Assembly (NCBI GenBank): GCA_002336855.1
Contig: DDEV01000030.1
Coordinates: forward strand, 1-42,324
Origin: Leucobacter sp. UBA1945
GTDB lineage: Bacteria; Actinomycetota; Actinomycetes; Actinomycetales; Microbacteriaceae
Direction: 5' to 3'
DNA: 42,324 nucleotides
Position numbers and translations under genes: made by a program. This document shows, piece by piece, positions 8,379 to 15,573 of the stretch (positions within the stretch are counted from its first letter, which is position 1; every line of letters starts with the position of its first letter). The notes under the pieces are model-generated. The model saw only the letters and a list, made by a program, of their open reading frames with translations, made no database searches and was not told where the DNA came from.

Positions 8379-9973
8379 GCCGTGTTCTTGAGCTTGTAGA
8401 CATCGACGACGTTGGCGTAGAGCGGGTTGTCGACATAGCCCTCGATGTCGCCGTTCATCACGCGCTGGTAGTTGTAGACGATGGTCGGCAGGATCGCGAT
8501 GTGCTCACCGATCACCTTCTCCTGGATCTTGCGCTGCGTGTCGAGGTTCGCCTGCTCGTCGGTCGCTTGCAGTAGCGGCAGGCCGTCGATCATCGCGTCG
8601 AGTTCGGGATCGCTCAGGTACGAGAGGTTCCAAACCGGCGGCTCGGCGCTGCGCACGAGATTGTAGTACCACGAGTTCGCGTCGGGTGCATCCGGCCACC
8701 AGCCGGAGAGCACGATGTCCTGGCGGGCCGAGGCGTCAGGCGATACCGCCTGGTCGTAGACGGCGGTCCACTGCAGCGCCTGAGTGTTCAGCGTCACGTT
8801 CAGCGGAGCGAGCACCGAGGTCCAGTAGGTCGCGAGCGACTGCAGGTTCTCGTTGCCCTCTTCGAAGGTCACATCGAGGCTCAGGGACTGCCCGCTGGGC
8901 CCGTAGCCCGCAGCCTCGAAGAGGCGCTTCGCCTCGTCGAGGTCGGCGGTGATGCCGAGGTCGTCGAAGTGGCCGGTCAAACCCTCAGGGATCATACCGC
9001 TGGCCGGCGTGCCGGCCCCCTGCATCAGCTTCGCGACCGCGTCGAGGTCGAGGGTCTTGCTGAGCGCTTCGCGCACCTTGATGTCGGCGAGCGGCCCCGA
9101 CGCGGTGTTCAGGAACGCGAAGGAGTTGGTGAAGCTCGGAATCTGAAAGGTATTCACCGAGTCGTTGTTCTTCGCTTCGTTGAAGAGCTCGGGGCGCAGG
9201 TTGAAGATGAAGTCTCCCTCACCATTCTGCAGCATCTGCCACGAGGTGGTCTGCTCGGGGCTAACGATGAAGTCGACAGCGGTGTACTGATCGTCGGCCC
9301 ACCCGCCCGGGTAATCTTCGAAGGCCTCGATGCGCAGCTCGTGATCGCTGCCCTTCTGGTAGTCGACGAGTTCGTACGGGCCGCTGCCCGCGTCGTTGCC
9401 CGCATTGAACCACTCGGCGAGATCCTCATCGCCCGCGGCCTCAATGTCGTAGACGTAGGCCGCGTATCCCGCCGAGGTGACGAGATCGAGCGGAGCCGGG
9501 TAGTCGAGGGTGAAGACGAGTTCCGTGGCCGACGGCGCCTCGATGCTGTTCACCGAATCCCAGATGTATGAGAGTCCACCGCCGAGCTCGATCGTGCGAT
9601 CGATCGACTCCTTCACCGCAGTGGCGTCAACCGCCCGGCCGCTGTGGAAGACGGCGTCATCGCGCAGCGTGAACGTCCAGGTCAGGCCGTCGTCCGATGC
9701 GCTCCACTCAGTGGCGAGACCGGGGACGACCTCGCCCGCCTGCGCGTCGTAGTTCGTCAGCGTCTCATAGACGTTGCGCAGCACGATCTGCTCGCTCGAT
9801 GCGTGCGTCGCCGGGTCGAGGTCGGTGACGATCACGGTGTTATAGATGTAGCGGAACGTGCGATCCGCCCCCTGGTCCGACTGGGGTGCCGCCGAAGCGC
9901 ATCCCGCGAGCGTCAGCAGAGCCGCGGTCGCGGCGGCCACCGCTCCGACGGCGATCCTTCTGTGTGTTCTCAT
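8372..9973 (-). CDS. Family 5 solute-binding lipoprotein of the first peptide importer
   Basis: A 533-residue extracytoplasmic binding protein of the DppA/OppA family. A lipoprotein signal peptide ends in the lipobox LAGC with Cys25 as lipid anchor. Internal features of SBP family 5 are visible, such as RNVYETLTNYD (about 67-77) and the later WTFTLRDDAVFHSG. It would capture a peptide or similar solute outside the cell and hand it to the two permeases. The ATG is preceded by AAGGAG and lies ten bases after the hyuB stop, so enzymes and importer share one transcript. Family 5 members also bind nickel, haem or opines, so a peptide ligand is likely rather than shown. Confidence 0.9.
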   Translation of the reverse strand: MRTHRRIAVGAVAAATAALLTLAGCASAAPQSDQGADRTFRYIYNTVIVTDLDPATHASSEQIVLRNVYETLTNYDAQAGEVVPGLATEWSASDDGLTWTFTLRDDAVFHSGRAVDATAVKESIDRTIELGGGLSYIWDSVNSIEAPSATELVFTLDYPAPLDLVTSAGYAAYVYDIEAAGDEDLAEWFNAGNDAGSGPYELVDYQKGSDHELRIEAFEDYPGGWADDQYTAVDFIVSPEQTTSWQMLQNGEGDFIFNLRPELFNEAKNNDSVNTFQIPSFTNSFAFLNTASGPLADIKVREALSKTLDLDAVAKLMQGAGTPASGMIPEGLTGHFDDLGITADLDEAKRLFEAAGYGPSGQSLSLDVTFEEGNENLQSLATYWTSVLAPLNVTLNTQALQWTAVYDQAVSPDASARQDIVLSGWWPDAPDANSWYYNLVRSAEPPVWNLSYLSDPELDAMIDGLPLLQATDEQANLDTQRKIQEKVIGEHIAILPTIVYNYQRVMNGDIEGYVDNPLYANVVDVYKLKNTAW

Positions 9974-9983
9974 GGTTTTCTCC

Positions 9984-11747
9984 TTATACCCGCGCGGCGA
10001 TGCGCAGCTGTTCTGTTGCTTTCAGGTCGACTTCGAAGCGGCCCCTGCCCTGCCTGCTCGCGATCACTCCGTATAGCTTCTCGGCCTGTTCCGGAGTCAC
10101 ATAGTCGTTGTCGAGATCGGCGAGCACCCGCTCGATCTCGCGCTCGAAGGGGTGACCGAAGCCGCCCCCGCCGCCGGTGCGCACCCGCAGCGTCGTGCCG
10201 ATCGGCACTGCGGTGTCGCTGATGCGCTCGGCCAGTTCTTCCGATGGCTCACCCGGCCGATCCAGATAGATCAGGCTCATCCGGCCTGGGAGCCCGCCGT
10301 CGACGCCCTTCGAGAGCAGGTCGACGGTGTTCTCGTTGGCCGTCTTCACCATCGAGTCGGCGTGCAGCACGCGGAAGTCGCGGGCGACGCCGAAGCCGCC
10401 GCGATCCTTGCCCGCGCCCGCAGAATCGGTGTCGAGCGCGAACTGCTCGCAGAGTATCGGGAACCGCATCTCGACGACCTCGATCGGCGTGTTCGAGACG
10501 TCGCCATCTCCGGTGAAGATCAGGCAGGTGCCGTCTCTGCCCGGGAAGGCCCCGTAGCCGCCCTGCACCGCCTCGGTGAAGACAAAGCTGTCCTCTTCTG
10601 CGGATTTGGTCGACATGATGTAGTTGGCGACCATCTGATAGCCGCCGGCCCGAGCGCGCTCGGGAACCGCCTTCGCCAGCGACATGAGCATGATCTCGAC
10701 GAGCGCGGTGAGCACGTAGCCGTAGGAATCGCACGGCGCGGGCGCTTCGGCGTTCAGCATGCAGGGCTCTTCGGGCCACACGATGTCTGCGAGGCTCAAG
10801 TGCGATTGGTTCGCGTTGCCGGTCGGATCGAGCACCCCCATCATGGCCTCGCCGACCGCGGCGGCCGTCGCCTCGCCACCCGTGTTGATCGGCCCACGAG
10901 ACACGGCGCTCGTGCCCTCGAAGTCGACTCGCACACGGTCGCCTTCGATCACGGTGCGCACGCCGACAACCGGGATCTCATCGCGGTCGACGCCGTTGAA
11001 GTCGAGCCTGACGCTCGCCTCGTAGGTGCCGTCGGGCAGCGCGCGCACACGGTCGCGCAGTGCGCGCTCGGTCTGCGCGAGCACGTAGGCCATATAACTC
11101 TTCACCCCGGCAGCGCCGTAACGCTCGCAGAGTTCGAGCACGCGCTGCGCACCCGTGCGGCAGGTCGCGATCTGCGCGTTCAGGTCGCCGAGCACGATGC
11201 GCGAGACGCGCACGTTGCTCTCGATGAGCCAGAAGAAGTCTTCGTTGCGCACACCCGCGTTGTAGAGGCGCTGGTGCGTGAAGCGCAGCCCCTCTTGAAA
11301 GATGTCGGTCGAGTCGACCGTCCAGCCTCCGGGGCTCATGCCGCCGACATCGGCCCAGTGCGCCATGTTGCCGGTGAACGCCACGAGCTCGCCCTCGAAG
11401 AACACCGGCATGTACACTGCGGTGTCCGAGATGTGGGTGCCGTTCATGTACGGGCTGTTGACGATGAGCACATCGCCGTCTCTGAAGCCGTCGATGCCGA
11501 AGTGCTCGATACCTGAGCGGATGCTCGCGGGCAGCACGCCCGTGAACCCTGGCAGGCCGGGGGCGTCGGCCCAGAGCTCGCCGTGCGGGCCCATGATGCC
11601 GACGCCGAAGTCCTTCACATCGAAGATCAGCGGGTTGTATGCGCTGCGGATCAGTGTGTTGTTCATCTCCTGCGCCGCAGAGAGCAACGCGTTGCGAGTG
11701 ATCTCGGCTTTGACGACGTCGATGTCGACCGTGTTCTGCGTGTTCAT
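9984..11747 (-). CDS. hyuB: Hydantoinase B / oxoprolinase B-type subunit
   Basis: A 587-residue protein of the HyuB family. Its N terminus carries the family-typical block from NALLSAAQEMNNTLIRSAYN through IFDVKDFGVGI. Further conserved blocks are PYMNGTHISDTAVYMPVF and the glycine-rich C-terminal RTGGGGGFGHPFERE. HyuA and HyuB together catalyse ATP-dependent opening of cyclic amides such as N-methylhydantoin or 5-oxoproline; relatives carboxylate acetone or acetophenone. The start follows a GTGAGG site overlapping the hyuA stop, seven bases away, so A and B are coupled. Which cyclic amide is used cannot be read. Position in front of a peptide importer points to a cyclised amino acid or peptide derivative. 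Confidence 0.9.
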   Translation of the reverse strand: MNTQNTVDIDVVKAEITRNALLSAAQEMNNTLIRSAYNPLIFDVKDFGVGIMGPHGELWADAPGLPGFTGVLPASIRSGIEHFGIDGFRDGDVLIVNSPYMNGTHISDTAVYMPVFFEGELVAFTGNMAHWADVGGMSPGGWTVDSTDIFQEGLRFTHQRLYNAGVRNEDFFWLIESNVRVSRIVLGDLNAQIATCRTGAQRVLELCERYGAAGVKSYMAYVLAQTERALRDRVRALPDGTYEASVRLDFNGVDRDEIPVVGVRTVIEGDRVRVDFEGTSAVSRGPINTGGEATAAAVGEAMMGVLDPTGNANQSHLSLADIVWPEEPCMLNAEAPAPCDSYGYVLTALVEIMLMSLAKAVPERARAGGYQMVANYIMSTKSAEEDSFVFTEAVQGGYGAFPGRDGTCLIFTGDGDVSNTPIEVVEMRFPILCEQFALDTDSAGAGKDRGGFGVARDFRVLHADSMVKTANENTVDLLSKGVDGGLPGRMSLIYLDRPGEPSEELAERISDTAVPIGTTLRVRTGGGGGFGHPFEREIERVLADLDNDYVTPEQAEKLYGVIASRQGRGRFEVDLKATEQLRIAARV

Positions 11748-11754
11748 TTCTGCC

Positions 11755-13812
11755 TCACTTCTCCAGCTTCTCGAGCACCAGGTTCGACACCTCGTCCACG
11801 CGAGCGCTCCAGCTCGGCGGCACGATGACGGTGGTCGTCCACTCGTCGATCACCGCCGGACCGTGCACGAGCTGCCCCCGGGCGAGCATCGATCGTTCGT
11901 AGACCGGCACCTCGTCGACCCAGCCGCTCTCGAGAAAACGGATGCGCCGGCTGCGCAGCACCTGAGCGTCGGAGGCGGGACGGCGATCGATGTTGCGCGG
12001 CTTCTGCACGGGTGCGACGGCGCTGCACCTGAAGGTCACGATCTCGATCGGGTCGCTCTCGCTCGCGTGGCCGTAGAGCTGGCGATGCTGCTCGACGAAC
12101 GAGGCCTTAACCTGCTGGGCGAAGCGTTCGGCGCCCGTCTCGATCCATTCCTCGTCGATCTCGACGCGAATCGTGTGCTCCTGTCCGATGAAGCGCACGT
12201 CGGCCGAGCGCACGGTCTTGAACGGCGGTTCGAATCCGTAGGTAGCGAGCTCGGTCTCGGCCGATGTGCTCAGCTCGGAGAAGCAGCGTTCGATGCGTTC
12301 GAAGCCGGCCGGGTCGACCGAGGTCACCGCGGTCAGCGTCGTGTCCTCGCGGTAGTCTGCGGCAAGCATGCCCCAGGCCGAGAAGCCCGCAGCGTTCTCA
12401 GGCACGAGGATCTCGGCGATCCCGAGTTCGTCCGCCACGCCGGCGGCGAAGAGGCCGCCGCCGCCGCCGAACGACACCATCGCGAAGTCGCGCACATCGA
12501 GGCCGCGCTGCGTAGTGATCTGCCTGATCGCGTTGGCCATGTTCGCCTGGGCCACCGCGAGCACCCCAGATGCCATCTCGTCGATCTCTCCGTGCGCACC
12601 GAGCGCACGTTTGATCGCGGCTTCGGCGAGCGCTCGGTCGAGCTTCATGCGCCCGCCAAGGTAATTGTCCGCGTCGAGGTAGCCCAGGATCACCTGCGCA
12701 TCCGTCACGGTCGGATCCTCTCCCCCCGCGCCGAAGGCCGCGGGACCCGGCTGCGCTCCCGCACTCTCGGGGCCGACGCGCAGGCTGCCAGTGATTTCAT
12801 CGATCACGGCGATCGAGCCGCCGCCGGCGCCGACCGATACGATGTCGATGACGGAGCCCATCACCTTGCGACCGGCGATTTCGGTCTCGGCGCGCTCCAC
12901 GATCTCACCATCCTGGATCAGCGCCACGTCGTAGGTAGTGCCGCCAACGTCTGCGCACACCACGTTTCGGTGACCGGTCTGGCGGATCAGCGCATGCGCC
13001 CCGATCACACCGCCGGCGGGCCCCGATCCGAGAGTGTCGACGGGTCTGCGGGCCGCAGTCTCGATCGGCATCACTCCACCGTTGGAGCGCATGAATGCGA
13101 TGGTCTCTTCGTAGCCGGCTTCGCGCACGCGCTCGGCGATCTCGTCTGCATATGCCGAGAAACGGGGTTGCGTGTAGGCATTCGCGACCGTGGTCGAGGT
13201 GCGCTCGAACTCGCGCCACTCGCGCACGATCCCACTCGACAGGCTCACCGATATGTGGGGGTACCGCTCAGCAATCGCTTCTCCGATGCGCTGCTCGTGC
13301 ACTCCGTTGACGTAGCTATGCAAGAAGCACACCGCGATCGCCTCGACGCCCTCCCCCACCAGAAAGTCGACCTCGCGCATCGCCGCTTCGATGTCGATCT
13401 CGATGAGCACCTCTCCCGCAGCGTCGAGCCGCTCGGGCACCTCACGGCGGAATCGGCGTTCGACAAGCGGGGGCACGGGCTGGTACCGAGGGTTGAAGAT
13501 CTGGCGGCGCCCGCCGCGTCCGAGCTCGAGCACATCGCGGAAGCCGGCTGTCGTGAGCAGGCCGGTCAGCACGCCACGCTCCTGCACGAGCGTATTCAGC
13601 GCGACGGTGGTGCCGTGGATGAAGTGCTCGAGTTCGGGCAGCTGCAGCGGCAAACGCGTGAGTCCCTCGATGAACTGGTCGGCGAGCGAGTCTGCTTTCG
13701 CCGGCTGCTTGTCGATGACGACTTCGCCGCTCGTCTCGTTGAACGCGATGTAATCGATGAAGGTTCCTCCCACATCGACGGCAAGGCGCCACTGGTCGTG
13801 AGCTGGTGCCAT
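11755..13812 (-). CDS. hyuA: Hydantoinase A / oxoprolinase A-type ATPase subunit
   Basis: A 685-residue HyuA-family protein. The N-terminal domain has the phosphate motif AVDVGGTFIDYIAF and HGTTVALNTLVQ. The central domain has the second nucleotide motif CADVGGTTYDVAL, then GAGGGSIAVID, PGPAAFGAGG and SFGGGGGLFAAG. This subunit binds ATP and activates the cyclic amide carbonyl; it works with HyuB just downstream. I chose the ATG at 13812, eleven bases after GAGGAGG; an in-frame TTG three codons earlier is too close to that site. It lies 70 bases after the tetR stop. Confidence 0.92.
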   Translation of the reverse strand: MAPAHDQWRLAVDVGGTFIDYIAFNETSGEVVIDKQPAKADSLADQFIEGLTRLPLQLPELEHFIHGTTVALNTLVQERGVLTGLLTTAGFRDVLELGRGGRRQIFNPRYQPVPPLVERRFRREVPERLDAAGEVLIEIDIEAAMREVDFLVGEGVEAIAVCFLHSYVNGVHEQRIGEAIAERYPHISVSLSSGIVREWREFERTSTTVANAYTQPRFSAYADEIAERVREAGYEETIAFMRSNGGVMPIETAARRPVDTLGSGPAGGVIGAHALIRQTGHRNVVCADVGGTTYDVALIQDGEIVERAETEIAGRKVMGSVIDIVSVGAGGGSIAVIDEITGSLRVGPESAGAQPGPAAFGAGGEDPTVTDAQVILGYLDADNYLGGRMKLDRALAEAAIKRALGAHGEIDEMASGVLAVAQANMANAIRQITTQRGLDVRDFAMVSFGGGGGLFAAGVADELGIAEILVPENAAGFSAWGMLAADYREDTTLTAVTSVDPAGFERIERCFSELSTSAETELATYGFEPPFKTVRSADVRFIGQEHTIRVEIDEEWIETGAERFAQQVKASFVEQHRQLYGHASESDPIEIVTFRCSAVAPVQKPRNIDRRPASDAQVLRSRRIRFLESGWVDEVPVYERSMLARGQLVHGPAVIDEWTTTVIVPPSWSARVDEVSNLVLEKLEK

Positions 13813-13882
13813 GGTTGTCAAGACCTCCTCAGTCTTCGTTGCTTCCGGGCCGGATCTTCATCGCCCGGGATGAATGCTCGAT

Positions 13883-14539
13883 TTATGAAACTTCTTCTTG
13901 CGCGGCAATGCCGCTCTCTCCGGCGCGGGTGCGCGCGAACGCTCCCCGCTTCATGCCGAGCATCGCTTCTACCGCGTGTTCGATGAACAACAGGCGATCG
14001 GAATCTGCCCGCCACCGCACGAGAGCGTGCACGTTCGTACCGTCGAAGATGGACATCACTTGCAGCGCCGCCTCAGCCGTGCTCTCGACGGAGATGGTTC
14101 CTTCGTTCTGCCCCGCCACGATCATCGACTCGATGAAACTCAGCCACCGGTCGTTCTCGGCACGCACCTCGCGCGCAAACGCCTCGTTGCGCTGGCCCAT
14201 CGCCCAGGATTCCGCCCAGATCGTCGCGCTGACCACGTGCTCGCCGTTGAACAGAGATTGCAAAAAACGAGAGAGCCTCAGCACTGCGGGGCCAGGAGCG
14301 ACCCACTGCTGAAACTCCTGTAGCTGGTCATGAACGATGTCTACGAACGTCTGCACCACCAGTTCTTCCATGCTGGAGGTGTAGTGGGCGACGAGTGCCG
14401 GGCTCATGCCCGCGCGCGCAGCAACCGAGCGAAGGGTAATGGCAGAGAGGCCGTCGGACAGGGCGATCTCGCGGGCCGCAGCCGTAATCGCGACCCGGCG
14501 CTCTGCGGGCGGCAGCCTGCGGGAGCTCGTCTTGCTCAT
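13883..14539 (-). CDS. TetR-family regulator, first gene of the hyu/peptide operon
   Basis: A 218-residue TetR/AcrR-type repressor. The N-terminal helix-turn-helix spans about residues 31-55 (SAITLRSVAARAGMSPALV, then HYTSSMEEL). The rest is an alpha-helical ligand domain with little similarity expected between relatives. It reads in the same direction as hyuA and is probably autoregulated: a 7-bp inverted repeat with 8-base spacer lies 32 bases upstream, immediately after a plausible promoter. The ligand is likely the imported substrate or a breakdown product, which is inference. Confidence 0.88.
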   Translation of the reverse strand: MSKTSSRRLPPAERRVAITAAAREIALSDGLSAITLRSVAARAGMSPALVAHYTSSMEELVVQTFVDIVHDQLQEFQQWVAPGPAVLRLSRFLQSLFNGEHVVSATIWAESWAMGQRNEAFAREVRAENDRWLSFIESMIVAGQNEGTISVESTAEAALQVMSIFDGTNVHALVRWRADSDRLLFIEHAVEAMLGMKRGAFARTRAGESGIAAQEEVS

Positions 14540-14570
14540 CGGCGCCCTCGCCTCTCACTCCTGATGATCA

Positions 14571-14592
14571 CTGTTGACCATGCGATCAACAG
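14571..14592. promoter_or_regulatory. TetR operator candidate
   Basis: CTGTTGA (14571-14577) and TCAACAG (14586-14592) are perfect inverted arms with an 8-base spacer, a 22-bp dyad of the size TetR dimers use. It sits between the tetR start and the candidate promoter, so binding would block transcription of tetR and the operon behind it. Confidence 0.6.
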
Positions 14593-14620
14593 CATAGAGG
14601 AGGTGCGCGAAACTGCGCAA
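14591..14620 (-). promoter_or_regulatory. Candidate promoter of the tetR-hyu-peptide operon
   Basis: Read on the minus strand, TTGCGC (14615-14620) and TATGCT (14591-14596) are separated by 18 bases. The -10 box abuts the 22-bp dyad. Matches are partial, so this is a proposal. Confidence 0.4.
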
Positions 14621-14757
14621 GAAGCAAATTTCGTGGCATCCGCCGCCAGTCCGCCCATCGAGCCCGCCGAGATGCGCGGTCCCCTTCGACAAGCTCAGAG
14701 AACGGAATTGCCGCCCCTCGAACTCAAGTTCTGAGGCCAACGGCGCGGCATAACAAA

Positions 14758-14794
14758 CGAATGGCCCACCCGGATCCTCCAGGTGGGCCATTCG
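14758..14794. terminator. 13-bp stem hairpin, left flank of the DUF4160/DUF2442 segment
   Basis: CGAATGGCCCACC (14758-14770) pairs perfectly with GGTGGGCCATTCG (14782-14794) around an 11-base loop. It would end transcription of the DUF pair on the minus strand. Its core TGGCCCACCCGG is shared with the hairpin at 15516-15559. Confidence 0.6.
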
Positions 14795-14830
14795 GCTGCA
14801 CACAAGCAGGTTTCACGCGAAACCCGCCCC

Positions 14831-14929
14831 GACGGCACGGTGATCCCCAAGGTGTCGGGCACGGCGCATCGCACCGGCGAGCACCGCTTCACGCTCGATC
14901 CGCTCGGCACGGGGTTCACGCTGCGCTAG
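14831..14929 (+). pseudogene. Remnant of a proline racemase-family 3' end
   Basis: These 99 bases, read in the frame ending at TAG 14927-14929, encode DGTVIPKVSGTAHRTGEHRF, then TLDPLGTGFTLR. This closely matches the C terminus of the intact racemase gene ending at 3148; DNA identity is also high, with a short in-frame deletion near the end. No start, catalytic motif or upstream gene body is present. It is a fragment left by duplication and deletion, or by recombination between related loci. Confidence 0.8.
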
Positions 14930-14944
14930 GTGAGGCAAGCGCCG

Positions 14945-15181
14945 TCAGCGCACCCGAAGCAGCGCAGCTACCGAGAGGTCTTCGTCGAGCAAATCCCAGC
15001 GAATGCCCTCGCCGTCGCCGATGAATCGCCAGTCATTCAAGGACGCCTGCGAAGCAGCCGCTAGCCTGGGAAACCAGGCAAGCGGGGCACTAATGGTACG
15101 ACCGTCACGAAGAACCACTTTCAGGGTGCCTTCTTCGATAGCAACGTCGACGGCCGCAGCATCAAGCGTTGAAATTCTCAC
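14945..15181 (-). CDS. DUF2442 protein
   Basis: A 78-residue protein that I recognise as DUF2442-like from the pattern of a basic/acidic beta-rich domain with DGRTISAPLAWFPRL at about residues 26-40. It overlaps the DUF4160 gene by 20 bases and starts at GTG close behind GAGGAGG. DUF4160 and DUF2442 genes often sit side by side, and the pair is suspected to act as a toxin-antitoxin-like or metabolic accessory module; no function is established to my knowledge. Confidence 0.75.
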   Translation of the reverse strand: MRISTLDAAAVDVAIEEGTLKVVLRDGRTISAPLAWFPRLAAASQASLNDWRFIGDGEGIRWDLLDEDLSVAALLRVR

Positions 15182-15398
15182 GCCACGCCTCCTCGATCTG
15201 TGACTCGTGAAGAATCACGATGTCGCGAATGCGGTTCAACTCGGTCGAACCAAATCGCCCACTGTTCGCCAATGCTACCGGCGCAACCCAGAATTTTGCA
15301 GTGAAACCAGAACCCTCAACATGAATGTGCGGGGGCTCGCCTAGCTCATTGCTATAGAAGAAAAATCTATAGGCCTGAAATCTAAATACGGTCGGCAT
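15162..15398 (-). CDS. DUF4160 protein
   Basis: A 78-residue protein matching DUF4160: the N-terminal MPTVFRFQAYRFFFYSNE, then the hallmark EPPHIHVEG (about residues 21-29), and a C-terminal helix with HESQIEEAWRENF. It has a strong ribosome site (GGAGG eight bases... from ATG region) and is the first gene of a two-gene unit with the DUF2442 gene. The HIHV motif suggests a metal or nucleic acid contact, but I know of no proven activity. The two genes lie between two related hairpins, which hints at insertion as a unit. Confidence 0.8.
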   Translation of the reverse strand: MPTVFRFQAYRFFFYSNELGEPPHIHVEGSGFTAKFWVAPVALANSGRFGSTELNRIRDIVILHESQIEEAWRENFNA

Positions 15399-15459
15399 GC
15401 GGTACCTCCAAGGCCGCGCTAAGCGGCCACACTGGGGTCACCTCACCAATTCGTGAAAT

Positions 15460-15484
15460 CTGTGGATAATCGAGTTACCCACAG
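15460..15484. promoter_or_regulatory. Inverted pair of DnaA-box-like sequences
   Basis: TGTGGATAA (15461-15469) is a perfect DnaA box and TTACCCACA (15475-15483) is a one-mismatch box in the opposite orientation. Together they form an imperfect dyad with a 5-base loop. It lies upstream of the DUF4160 gene and may serve as its promoter-proximal site or as a DnaA titration site. Confidence 0.4.
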
Positions 15485-15515
15485 CTCGCGCGCGACATAC
15501 GAAAGCAGAGCCAAC

Positions 15516-15559
15516 AACGCGTGTGGCCCACCCGGGAATCCGAGTGGGCCACACGCGTT
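15516..15559 (-). terminator. 16-bp perfect stem terminator after the DAACS gene
   Basis: AACGCGTGTGGCCCAC (15516-15531) pairs with GTGGGCCACACGCGTT (15544-15559) around a 12-base loop. It begins 14 bases after the stop of the symporter gene on the minus strand and is the strongest hairpin noticed in the window. Confidence 0.8.
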
Positions 15560-15573
15560 ACAGGAGAGCGCGG

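Noticed and set aside
11302..13986. Very long open frame (894 codons) on the plus strand
   Set aside because: It lies antisense to hyuA and hyuB, which have full conserved motifs; high GC leaves opposite frames open. Composition of the translation is Arg/His/Asp-rich and matches no family.
14809..14824. parS-like sequence GGTTTCACGCGAAACC
   Set aside because: Differs from the parS consensus TGTTTCACGTGAAACA at the centre and ends, is single, and no ParA/ParB genes are nearby.
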